NCBI RefSeq assembly: GCF_004340945.1
Contig: NZ_SLYD01000001.1
Span: forward strand, 620,001 to 684,000
DNA: 64,000 nt
Source of the DNA: Sphingomonas sp. PP-F2F-A104-K0414
GTDB taxonomy: Bacteria; Pseudomonadota; Alphaproteobacteria; Sphingomonadales; Sphingomonadaceae
Direction: 5' to 3'
Part shown: positions 54,327-62,941 of the stretch, piece by piece
Position numbering within the stretch: position 1 is the stretch's first letter
How the letters are laid out: every line of letters begins with the position of its first letter
Position numbers and translations under genes: made by a program
The notes under the pieces: model-generated
What the model was told of the DNA's origin: nothing
Databases searched by the model: none
What the model saw: the letters and a program-made list of their open reading frames with translations, nothing else

Positions 54327-55472
54327 ATGACGACGGCACGCAGCGTAGAGGACGGACGCGGAGCGGGCGCGGATATTTTGGCGCCCGGGAATACCGCGAC
54401 GCGCCCGATGGCGGACGCCGGCCCGCGCGATTCGACCGACGCCGGCGTCAACGACGTGATGTTCGATCTCGGCGGCGACGAGCGGCGGATGCATGTGCGC
54501 GCGTACAACCATTGGGTGTCGCTGCTGAAAGACCGCCCCTACCCGTCGATCGCGGATCTCGAGCCCGAGACGATCACCGATTTCGGCCCGCACAGCGTGC
54601 TGCTCGATTTTAGCCACGGCATGGGCGACCCCAGGATCGCGTATCTCGGCCGTGCGCTGCGCGAGGAATGCGGGCTGGAGGGGCCGATCGCGACGATCGC
54701 CGACGTGCCGAGCCGCTCGCTGCTGTCGCGGCTGACCGATCATTATCTGCAGATCATCGCCAATCGCGCGCCGATCGGCTTCGAGGCGGAATTCGTCAGC
54801 AGCCGGGGGCGGACGACGTTGTACCGCGGCATCCTGATGCCGTTCGCATCGGGCGGCGTGACGATCGACTTCATCTACGGCGTGATCAATTGGAAGGAAC
54901 TCGCGGACGCCGATCTGCAGGCGGCGCTGTCGGCGGAGCTGGATGCTGCGGTTCACGCGACACCGCAGGGCTCGGGAACGGCCGCGCAGGTTTGGGCCGA
55001 TGGTCCGAGTGGTGGGTTCGATGTCATGCCTGCCGAGCCGGCGCCCGTGGAGACGCTGGTACTCGATGATCCGTTGCCGGCCGAGTATGTGGTGGCTGGT
55101 CCGCTCGGCGAGCGGCTGGCGATGGCGCGCGAGAGTGCGGCGCAGGTCCGGGCTGCCGAAGCGCGCAGTCGGGCGGCGCTCCACCGTACGTTGGGGCGGG
55201 CGCATGATCTTGCAGTGTCGGCCGAGCACGACGACGGCGATCTCGCCACATTGTTCAAGGCCGCCTGCCTGCCAGGCCAGGCCGACGTGATGATGCAGAT
55301 CGTTACGCTGGTCTTCGGCGCGACTTTCGAGGCGACGCGGCTGGAGACGTTCGCGACAGTGTTGCGGCATGCCCAGAGGCATCAGGTGCCGGCGGGCGGG
55401 TTCGCAAGCTTTGTGGGCGGGTTCGACGGCGATCTCGCGTCGATCGCGACCGCCGAACGGTCCGTATCTTAG
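54327..55472 (+). CDS. PAS-like domain protein upstream of NAD-GDH
   Basis: A 381-residue soluble protein. Residues about 55-190 resemble the PAS_5/DUF-type sensor of alphaproteobacteria: YNHWVSLLKDRPYPSIADLEPETITDF, then VLLDFSHGMGDPRIAYLGRALREE and FVSSRGRTTLYRGILMPFA. The C-terminal half has a helical AMARESAAQVRAAEARSRAALHRTLG region that could dimerise. There is no output domain. An upstream TTG two codons earlier is less likely than the ATG at 54327. It is 76 bases upstream of the glutamate dehydrogenase gene on the same strand; a regulatory link is unproven. Confidence 0.75.
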   Translation: MTTARSVEDGRGAGADILAPGNTATRPMADAGPRDSTDAGVNDVMFDLGGDERRMHVRAYNHWVSLLKDRPYPSIADLEPETITDFGPHSVLLDFSHGMGDPRIAYLGRALREECGLEGPIATIADVPSRSLLSRLTDHYLQIIANRAPIGFEAEFVSSRGRTTLYRGILMPFASGGVTIDFIYGVINWKELADADLQAALSAELDAAVHATPQGSGTAAQVWADGPSGGFDVMPAEPAPVETLVLDDPLPAEYVVAGPLGERLAMARESAAQVRAAEARSRAALHRTLGRAHDLAVSAEHDDGDLATLFKAACLPGQADVMMQIVTLVFGATFEATRLETFATVLRHAQRHQVPAGGFASFVGGFDGDLASIATAERSVS

Positions 55473-55548
55473 GTGCGATGCGGCATTATTCTTCGCACCT
55501 GCCACAAGGGTTGAGATAGGCGAACGGGGGGCGCATAGGCCCTGACCT

Positions 55549-58500
55549 ATGGCGAACCAATCGTTGAACACGCTCACCGAGACCCTTGCAGGCCGGTTGA
55601 CCGAACGGGCCCTTCCGGGCGAACTCAAGGACTTCGGGGCGAGCGAGGTCGCGCAGGCCGCGGCGTTCGTCGCCGCCACCGCCGCGCACCGCGACGACGG
55701 TGCGCCGGCGATCGCGATCGAGCCGATCAGCGCGGACGACACGCGGCGGCGGATGCGGCTCGCGATCGTCAACGACGACATGCCGTTCTTGGTCGATTCG
55801 ATCGCAGCTGCGATCGGCGCGCAGGACATCGCGGTCGATCGCATCATCCACCCCGTCGTCCGCACGACGCGGACGCCCGACGGTACGCTGCATGCGATCG
55901 ACGCGGATGGTCAAGGCGCAGGCCGACCCGAATCGATGATCTATCTCGAGATGGAGCGTGCCGATGCTCGTGACCGTCGCGGGCTGATCGAGGACCTCAC
56001 GGCCGTATTGGCCGACGTCCGTGCGGCGGTGACCGACTGGCGCGCTATGCAGGCGGCGCTCGATGACGATATCGCCAAGCTGCCCGAGGGCGAGGGCGCG
56101 GCGCTGTTGCAGTGGTTCCTGGGCGGGCACCTGACGCTGCTCGGGCACCAGATCTGGCACCGTGACGGCAGCGGTCATGCCGCGCTGGGGATCGCGCGCA
56201 ACGAACATCGCGTACCGATCCTCGCCCAGGCGTCGCGCGCACTCGCGATCAAGTGGTTCGAGGCGGGCAACGATGCACCGCTGCTACTCAAGTCGAATTT
56301 GATTTCGACCGTCCACCGCGCCGTGCCGCTCGACCTCGTCGTCGTGCCGGTAATGGAAGGCGCGACGGTCGCCGGACTGTCGATCTACAGCGGCTTGTGG
56401 ACCAGCGCCGCGCTGGCTGCGATGCCGCGCGACGTGCCGGTGTTGCGCACGCGCCTTGCGGCGATGAAGGCGAAGTTCGGCTTCGATCCGCGCGGGCATG
56501 CCGGCAAGGCGCTGACGCACGCGTTCACCGCGCTCCCGCACGATCTCGTGATCGCGTTCGCGCCCGATGCGCTGGAGGATCTGGCGCTGACCGCGATGAG
56601 CCTCGCGGATCGGCCGCGCCCCGCGCTGGTGCTCGTCGAATCGGCGCTTGGCCGTCACCTCTTCGGGTTCGTCTGGCTGCCGCGCGACGACGTCACCACC
56701 AGCCGCCGCGTCGCGATCGGCGACATGCTGGCGGAGGCGGCGAATGCGAGCGTGCTCAACTGGTCGATCGCGCTGGAGGACGGCGAGGTTGCGATGATCC
56801 GCTACACGCTCGATCTGCGCGGCGATGGCCGGATGCCCGACGTCGCGCCGCTTGCGCTCCGGTTGCAGCGGATGGTGCGCGGCTGGGTGTCGGACGTCGA
56901 GGCCGCGCTGGTCGAGACGTTGCCGCCACCGCGTGCCGCGCGTCTGGCGCTGAAATGGGCCGCCGCGTTCCCGCAGAATTACCGCAACCTCAGCACGCCC
57001 GCCGAGGCCGCCGAGGATATCCAGCGCATCGCCGCGCTCGCCGATACGGACGCGCGCGGTGTGAGGCTCGTCCCGGGTGAGGCCGGCGCCGATCCGCAGC
57101 TCAAGATCTACAAGCTCGGCGGCGCGTTGCCCCTGTCGGACGCGGTCCCGGTGCTGGAGAATTTCGGCTTCCGCGTGATCGGCGAGCTGCCGACGCGGTT
57201 GCGCGACGACAGCGTGCCGTTCGTGCATGACTTCGTGCTGGAGGCGAACGACGCCGCGCAGCAAAGCGACGCCCCCGTACTCGAAGGTGCGATCGCGGCA
57301 GTGCTCGAAGGCGCGGCCGAGAACGATGCGTTCAATCGGCTGATCGTCGAACTGGGGATGCGTCCCGAGGCGATCGTGCTGTTCCGTGCGTGGTTCCGGT
57401 ATCTGCGCCAGGCGGGGCTTCCGTATGGCCTGACCACCGTCGTCGATGCGTTGCGGCGTGCGCCGAAAGTTGCGGCCGCTCTGATCGCGCGGTTCACGGC
57501 AGTCCACCACCCCGATCATCCCGGCAACGCGATCGAGGCGGACCAGGCGATCGAAGCCGGGCTCGACGCGGTCACCGCGATCGACGACGACCGTATTCTG
57601 CGCGCGTATCGCAACCTGATCGCGGCGACGTTGCGGACCAACGCGTTCACGCCGGCCGCATCGGAAGCGCTCGCGTTCAAGCTCGACAGCCACCTGATTC
57701 CGGGCCTCCCCGCCCCCGTGCCGTGGCGCGAAGTCTGGGTGTATTCGCCTCGCGTCGAAGGCATCCACCTCCGCGCCGGCCCGGTCGCACGCGGCGGCCT
57801 GCGCTGGTCCGATCGTCGCGACGATTTCCGCACCGAGATCCTTGGGTTGATGAAGGCGCAGCGCGTGAAGAACGCGGTGATCGTGCCGACCGGCGCGAAG
57901 GGCGGCTTCTATCCGAAACAGCTCCCTGCCCCGTCGAACCGCGATGCGTGGCTGGCCGAAGGTACCGAGAGCTACCGGATCTTCATCCGGACCTTGTTGT
58001 CGATCACCGACAACATCGTCGAGGGCAAGGTCGTCCATCCCGACGGGGTGACGATCCTCGACGGCGAGGACCCGTATTTCGTCGTCGCCGCCGACAAGGG
58101 TACCGCGACGTTCAGCGACGTGGCGAACGCGCTCGCGCTCGAACGCGGCTACTGGCTGGGCGACGCGTTCGCCTCCGGTGGCTCGGTCGGCTACGATCAC
58201 AAGGCGATGGGGATCACCGCCAAGGGCGCGTGGCTGAGCGTCCAGCGGCACTTCGCCGAACGCGGCCTCGACGTGCAGAGCGAGAGCATCACCGTCGTCG
58301 GCTGCGGCGACATGTCGGGCGACGTGTTCGGCAACGGCATGCTGCTGTCGAAGACGCTGAAGGTCATCGCGGCGTTCGATCACCGCCACATCTTCCTCGA
58401 TCCCGATCCCGATCCGGCGACCAGCTGGGACGAGCGCAACCGGATGTTCGCGCTGCCGCGGTCGAGCTGGGCGGACTACGACGCCAGCCTGATCTCGAAG

Positions 58501-60165
58501 GGCGGCGGCGTGTTCGCGCGCACCGCCAAGGTCATCAAGCTGTCGCCGCAGGTGCAGGCTGCGCTCGGCGTGACGGTGAGCGAGATGGAGCCGGGCGCGC
58601 TGATCTCGGCGATCCTCAAGGCGCCGGCGGACCTACTCTGGTTCGGCGGCATCGGCACCTATGTGAAGTCGGCGGCAGAAGCGAACGTCGCGGTCGGCGA
58701 TCCGGCCAACGACCGGTTGCGCGTCAACGCCGAGGACCTGCGCGTGATCGCGATCGGCGAAGGCGCGAACTTGGGCGTCACGCAGGCGGCGCGGATCGCG
58801 TTTTCCGCACGCGGGGGGCGGATCAACACCGACTTCATCGACAATTCGGCGGGCGTCGACTGCTCGGATAACGAGGTCAACATCAAGATCGCGCTCAACC
58901 GCGAGATGATCGAGGGGCGGCTCGACTATGAGGACCGCAACACGCTGCTCGCCAGCATGACCGACGACGTCGCGCACCTGGTGCTGGAGGACAACCGCCT
59001 CCAGACGCTCGCGCTGTCGATCGCCGAGGCGGACGGCGCGGTGGCGATGCCGAGCTATGTCCGCGTCATCGAGATATTCGAGGGCAGCGGGCGGCTTGAT
59101 CGTGCGGTCGAGGGGCTCGCGTCGAACGATATCCTGCTCCGTCGTGGTCAGGATGGGCTGGGGCTCACGCGTCCCGAGCTCGCCGTGCTGCTCGCGACCG
59201 CCAAGCTCGGGTTGCAGGATGCGATCGAGCATGGCGACATCGCCAAGGACGATGCGCTGAAGCCCGACCTCCACGCCGCCTTCCCCGCAGCGATGCGCGA
59301 GCGCTTTGCGACCGCGATCGACGAGCACCGGCTGCGGCCCGAGATCGTCGCGACCAAGCTCGCCAACCGGATCGTCAACCGATTGGGCATTCTCTATCCG
59401 TTCGAGCTGGCAGAAGAGGAAGGCGCAGCGATGGGCGATATCGCAGCGATGTTCGTCGTCGCCGAGCGCCTGTTCGACCTGCCGGCGCTATGGGCGGAGA
59501 TCGAGACCGCGGTGATGCCCGAGGCGGCGAGGATCGCGCTGTTCGACGAGGTAGCGGTCGCAACGCGCTCGCAGATCGCCGACCTGTTGCGCGTATCGGC
59601 GCCGGGGACGGCACCGGGCGACGTGCTCGCACGGCTGGCGAAGGGCATCACGCAGCTCGACAGCCAGACCGCGGCGCTGCTCCTCGAAGAGGCGAGTGCG
59701 CAGAGCAGCCGCATCGCCAGCCAGCTCGAGGCGGTCGGTGCGCCGGGCGATCTGGTGCGCAAGGTGGTCCGCCTGTTCGAGATGGACGGCGCGGTCGGGC
59801 TGGCCGATCTCGGCGAGCGGATGACGCTCGACGAGGCGGTCCTCACGCGCGCGTTCACGCACCTCGGGCAGGCGCTCGGGCTGGATTGGGCGCAGGCGAA
59901 TGCGGCGCGGATCAGCCCGACCGATCCGTGGGAGCGCCTGCTGATCGCCGGTCTGGCGCGCGATTTCCAGCAGTTGCGGCTGGAGTTCCTGGCGCGGCGT
60001 GGTGCGCAAGATCCGCAGGGTGCGGTGGAGGCTTGGCTCACGGCGAACGCCACGCGCGTGGCGCAGTTCAAGGCCGTCATCGACCGCGCGCGTCATGCGG
60101 CCGTCCCAAATGCGGCGATGCTGGCACAGATCGCCGGCCAAGCCCGCGTGCTGTTGGGGCGGTAG
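55549..60165 (+). CDS. gdhB: NAD-specific glutamate dehydrogenase, large (L-GDH180) type
   Basis: A 1,538-residue enzyme that deaminates glutamate to 2-oxoglutarate, as in other alpha- and gammaproteobacteria. The N-terminal half holds ACT-like regulatory segments. The catalytic core (residues about 730-1230) contains GPVARGGLRWSDRRDDFRTEILGLMKAQ, KNAVIVPTGAKGGF (catalytic Lys), and the NAD fold with GCGDMSGDVFGNGMLLSKTL. GTYVKSAAEANVAVGDPAND follows. The C-terminal 300 residues are the family's helical domain. The gene symbol varies (gdhB, gdh2). The start MANQSLNTLTET is the first in-frame ATG after the PAS gene. Confidence 0.95.
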   Translation: MANQSLNTLTETLAGRLTERALPGELKDFGASEVAQAAAFVAATAAHRDDGAPAIAIEPISADDTRRRMRLAIVNDDMPFLVDSIAAAIGAQDIAVDRIIHPVVRTTRTPDGTLHAIDADGQGAGRPESMIYLEMERADARDRRGLIEDLTAVLADVRAAVTDWRAMQAALDDDIAKLPEGEGAALLQWFLGGHLTLLGHQIWHRDGSGHAALGIARNEHRVPILAQASRALAIKWFEAGNDAPLLLKSNLISTVHRAVPLDLVVVPVMEGATVAGLSIYSGLWTSAALAAMPRDVPVLRTRLAAMKAKFGFDPRGHAGKALTHAFTALPHDLVIAFAPDALEDLALTAMSLADRPRPALVLVESALGRHLFGFVWLPRDDVTTSRRVAIGDMLAEAANASVLNWSIALEDGEVAMIRYTLDLRGDGRMPDVAPLALRLQRMVRGWVSDVEAALVETLPPPRAARLALKWAAAFPQNYRNLSTPAEAAEDIQRIAALADTDARGVRLVPGEAGADPQLKIYKLGGALPLSDAVPVLENFGFRVIGELPTRLRDDSVPFVHDFVLEANDAAQQSDAPVLEGAIAAVLEGAAENDAFNRLIVELGMRPEAIVLFRAWFRYLRQAGLPYGLTTVVDALRRAPKVAAALIARFTAVHHPDHPGNAIEADQAIEAGLDAVTAIDDDRILRAYRNLIAATLRTNAFTPAASEALAFKLDSHLIPGLPAPVPWREVWVYSPRVEGIHLRAGPVARGGLRWSDRRDDFRTEILGLMKAQRVKNAVIVPTGAKGGFYPKQLPAPSNRDAWLAEGTESYRIFIRTLLSITDNIVEGKVVHPDGVTILDGEDPYFVVAADKGTATFSDVANALALERGYWLGDAFASGGSVGYDHKAMGITAKGAWLSVQRHFAERGLDVQSESITVVGCGDMSGDVFGNGMLLSKTLKVIAAFDHRHIFLDPDPDPATSWDERNRMFALPRSSWADYDASLISKGGGVFARTAKVIKLSPQVQAALGVTVSEMEPGALISAILKAPADLLWFGGIGTYVKSAAEANVAVGDPANDRLRVNAEDLRVIAIGEGANLGVTQAARIAFSARGGRINTDFIDNSAGVDCSDNEVNIKIALNREMIEGRLDYEDRNTLLASMTDDVAHLVLEDNRLQTLALSIAEADGAVAMPSYVRVIEIFEGSGRLDRAVEGLASNDILLRRGQDGLGLTRPELAVLLATAKLGLQDAIEHGDIAKDDALKPDLHAAFPAAMRERFATAIDEHRLRPEIVATKLANRIVNRLGILYPFELAEEEGAAMGDIAAMFVVAERLFDLPALWAEIETAVMPEAARIALFDEVAVATRSQIADLLRVSAPGTAPGDVLARLAKGITQLDSQTAALLLEEASAQSSRIASQLEAVGAPGDLVRKVVRLFEMDGAVGLADLGERMTLDEAVLTRAFTHLGQALGLDWAQANAARISPTDPWERLLIAGLARDFQQLRLEFLARRGAQDPQGAVEAWLTANATRVAQFKAVIDRARHAAVPNAAMLAQIAGQARVLLGR

Positions 60166-60171
60166 CTAAAA

Positions 60172-60320
60172 CCCCTCTCCCTTCAGGGGAGAGGGAGGGG
60201 CCCGCGCGCACTTTCGCGTGGGAGGGTGAGGGGCATGAGGCTCAGGCGTTAATCCCAACAGCCCCTCACCCTCCCGTCGCCAAGAGGCTCCTCCTTCCCT
60301 CTCCCCCCAGGGGAGAGGGA
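60172..60320. repeat. intergenic inverted repeat (CCCCTCTCCC...GGGAGAGGG)
   Basis: CCCCTCTCCCTTCAGGGGAG at the left pairs with CTCTCCCCCCAGGGGAGAGG at the right; inner GGGAGGGTGAGGGG and CCCCTCACCCTCCC also pair. It separates the converging gdh and PepSY genes and is the largest member of the CTCTCCCC type in the window. Confidence 0.8.
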
Positions 60321-60324
60321 AAGC

Positions 60325-61434
60325 TTACGCCGCGCGTCGTGCCGCCAGCTCAGCCTTCCATCCTCTCGCGCGCCACCACATGATCACCCCGGTCACCGCC
60401 AGCACCGCGGGCAGGATTCCGCCGATGAAGATGATCACCTGCCACAGCGCGCCCATGTCGGTGCCGTCGTGGATCCGCCGCATCCACCGCCCCACGCCGC
60501 CCCGAGGCCGCGCCGGCGCCGCGGTCGCGCCACCGGTATCGTCGGCGATCTTCACCCCGACCGGCGTCCCTCCGCGCGCGAACGTCACGGTCCAGTCCGC
60601 GCTGAGATCGGTCGGCCACGCAACACTCCGCAACGGTGCGCCACCCGCCAGCGCCCGCGCCTTGCCGATCGCCACGTCGAGCGGCTGGGCGGGTTTCGCG
60701 AGCGGTTTCGCGCGCATCATCGCCCCGCGATCGGGACCGCCTTTAGGCCGCGAAGCCTCGCCGGTGAGCGTGCCGAAGAATTGCGGGAACGAGATCCACG
60801 CGCCGGTCAGCGACAGCACGAACAGCGGCAGCGCGATCCAGAACCCAAACAGGTGGTGCAGGTTGGTATCGACGTTACGATGGCGCCGATACCGCAGCCC
60901 GCGCGTCCACTTGCCGATCGTCGGCCACCACAGCCACAGCCCGGTAAAGCACGACACCATCATCGCTACGCCGATCCAGCCTACGATCGAGCGTCCGACG
61001 CCGGGGAGCTGCAGGCTCCCATGCAGAACGTGCAAGAACCGCACGAGCCCACCATTCGAGGGCGAAACCTCCAGCACGCGCGCGGTCGGCGGATCGAGAT
61101 ACACCATCGTCCGCTGCGGTGGCCCCGGCCGCTTGGGCGCACTCCCCGCCGCCGCTGCCGCAATCACTACCGGGCCGCCGTCCTCGGGCATCGTCAGCAT
61201 CGCGATCCGCTCGCCGTGTGTGAGCCGGGCCGCCGCCGCGGCGACATAGGCGTCCGGGCTGAGCACTGTCGTCCCTGATACCGCATAGCGGCTCGGATCG
61301 ACGATCCGGTCGAGCGCATCATGCCACACCAGCGCCGCGCCGCTCAGCGACAGCGGGATGATCAGGATCGCGAGGATCAGCCCGATCCACTTATGGACCT
61401 GAAACCAGGCCCGTCGCATCGCCAGTTTACTCAT
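60325..61434 (-). CDS. PepSY-associated TM domain protein (iron-uptake type)
   Basis: A 369-residue inner-membrane protein with four helices (residues about 13-35, 145-170, 195-215 and 335-358) and periplasmic PepSY-like regions. Family motifs are VHKWIGLILAILIIPLSLSGAALVWHD near the start, LHVLHGSLQLPGVGRSIVGWIG, and LWLWWP with LHHLFGFW. These proteins act with TonB-dependent siderophore receptors, probably in ferric reduction or heme/siderophore handling. It is the last gene of the receptor-Sel1-PiuC set (76 bp after piuC). Confidence 0.88.
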   Translation of the reverse strand: MSKLAMRRAWFQVHKWIGLILAILIIPLSLSGAALVWHDALDRIVDPSRYAVSGTTVLSPDAYVAAAAARLTHGERIAMLTMPEDGGPVVIAAAAAGSAPKRPGPPQRTMVYLDPPTARVLEVSPSNGGLVRFLHVLHGSLQLPGVGRSIVGWIGVAMMVSCFTGLWLWWPTIGKWTRGLRYRRHRNVDTNLHHLFGFWIALPLFVLSLTGAWISFPQFFGTLTGEASRPKGGPDRGAMMRAKPLAKPAQPLDVAIGKARALAGGAPLRSVAWPTDLSADWTVTFARGGTPVGVKIADDTGGATAAPARPRGGVGRWMRRIHDGTDMGALWQVIIFIGGILPAVLAVTGVIMWWRARGWKAELAARRAA

Positions 61435-61510
61435 CGAATATTCCCCCGTTCGTGGAGCGTGGCATGGCGGGCGTAGCCAAGTCCATCCATCCCCTTTCCG
61501 TCATGTGCGC

Positions 61511-62194
61511 TCAAACATCCGCCCAGCGGCGCAGCAGATTATGGTACACCCCCGTCAGCCGCACCGTTGCCGGATCGCCCTGCCCCTGCGCGGCCGCGAC
61601 CGCCTGCACGCCCTGGTCGAGATCGAACAGAATCCGCCGCGCGCCGTCGTCGCGGACCATCGACTGCAGCCAGAAGAACGATGCGACGCGCACGCCGCGC
61701 GTCACCGGCGCGACGCGGTGCAGGCTGGAGGCGGGGTAGACCACTAGGTGGCCAGCGGGCAGCTTGACCGATTGCGGGCCGAACTGATCCTCGATCATCA
61801 GTTCGCCGCCGTCATAGGTTTCGGGATCGGCGAGGAACAGCGTTGCCGACAGGTCGCTGCGGATGCGGAAGTCGGAGCCGCGCTTGATACGGATGGCATT
61901 ATCGACGTGCAGTCCGAAATCCTGGCCACCGGCGTAGCGGTTGAACAGCGGCGGGAAGACTTTCAGCGGCAGCGCGGCGGCGACGAACAACGCGGAGCGA
62001 CCGAGCGCGTCGAGGATGATCCCGCCAGCCTCGCGCGCGGCGGCCGAGTCCTCTGGCAGTTGCTCGTTGCGCTTGGCCAATGCCGATTGCGGGCCAGAGG
62101 TGGCGTTGCCGTCGATCCACTCGGCCGCGTCGATCAGCGCTCGGACGCGCGTCACGTCAGCCGGCTCGAGCACGTCGGGAATGGCGATCAGCAT
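61511..62194 (-). CDS. piuC: Fe(II)/2-oxoglutarate dioxygenase, PKHD-type hydroxylase (PiuC)
   Basis: A 227-residue enzyme of the PiuC/YbiX family. The iron ligands are visible as HVDNAIR (His about 96, Asp about 98) and the second His in [12 protein letters not shown] (about 158), with [10 protein letters not shown] after it. It begins [20 protein letters not shown]. The start overlaps the Sel1 gene end by seven bases, so the two are translated together. In other bacteria piuC is iron-regulated with siderophore receptors; its substrate is unknown. Confidence 0.93.
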   Translation of the reverse strand: MLIAIPDVLEPADVTRVRALIDAAEWIDGNATSGPQSALAKRNEQLPEDSAAAREAGGIILDALGRSALFVAAALPLKVFPPLFNRYAGGQDFGLHVDNAIRIKRGSDFRIRSDLSATLFLADPETYDGGELMIEDQFGPQSVKLPAGHLVVYPASSLHRVAPVTRGVRVASFFWLQSMVRDDGARRILFDLDQGVQAVAAAQGQGDPATVRLTGVYHNLLRRWADV

Positions 62195-62934
62195 GCCGCC
62201 GCCTCCCGCAATGCCGCCACGCCGGACGTCCGGAACGCCGGGATATCGCTCGCTTCCAGCCACGCTTCGGCCTTGGCGAGGAACGCCGCGTTGCCCCGTG
62301 CGCCCGCCTGTCTCAGCCAACCAAGTGCCATTTCGATCTCCCCCGCCGCGCCAAGCATGCGCGCGTGATTGAAGCAGCCGCGGAAATCGCCGCCTTCCGC
62401 CGCAGTCGCATAGCATGCCGCGGCACGCGTCATGTCGCGCTCGCAAGCCCAACCGTCTTCCGCGAAACTGCCGACGAAGTTGATCGCCTTCGCACTGGCG
62501 AGCCCCGAGTGCATTGCCGCGACCTTCTCCAGCAACGCCAGCGCAGCCGGCTTGTCCTCGGCAACGCCCTCGCCCAGCGCAAGCAACGTCGCGTAATTGT
62601 ACATCGCCCAGTCGAGCCCACGCGCCGCCGCGACGCGGTAGCATTCCGCCGCGCGCGTCTTGTCGATCCGCGTGCCCCAGCCGAGATCGTAGCAACGCCC
62701 GACCATGTTGAGCGCCATCACGTGATGCTGCGCTGCCGCCTTGGTAAACCAGCCCAGCGCAGCGACCGGGTCCACCGCAACGCCAACTCCGTCGAGCAAC
62801 ATCTGCCCATACACCGCCTGCGCCTCGGCAACGCCCGCGTCCGCTGCCTCGCGCACGAACGCCGCGCGCTCCTGCGGACTTCCAGAGAGGCGCGCGGCGA
62901 TGGCGTCGGGGGTGAGGGTGTCGATCGCCGTCAT
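62188..62934 (-). CDS. Sel1-like repeat protein of an iron-uptake operon
   Basis: A 248-residue helical-repeat protein with about five Sel1 units, for example [59 protein letters not shown] and [19 protein letters not shown]. No signal peptide is visible, so it is probably cytosolic and mediates protein contacts. It lies between the siderophore receptor (7 bp) and piuC (7-base overlap), which firmly ties it to iron uptake, though its specific job is unknown. Confidence 0.85.
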   Translation of the reverse strand: MTAIDTLTPDAIAARLSGSPQERAAFVREAADAGVAEAQAVYGQMLLDGVGVAVDPVAALGWFTKAAAQHHVMALNMVGRCYDLGWGTRIDKTRAAECYRVAAARGLDWAMYNYATLLALGEGVAEDKPAALALLEKVAAMHSGLASAKAINFVGSFAEDGWACERDMTRAAACYATAAEGGDFRGCFNHARMLGAAGEIEMALGWLRQAGARGNAAFLAKAEAWLEASDIPAFRTSGVAALREAAAC

Positions 62935-62941
62935 ATCGTCC

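Noticed and set aside
53957..54339. Open frames overlapping tRNA-Thr on both strands (GLEPVTPALRMRCSTS and ALAQLVEHRIRNAGVTGSSPVS)
   Set aside because: These peptides are the usual translation of a tRNA gene and its complement; the cloverleaf explains the sequence.
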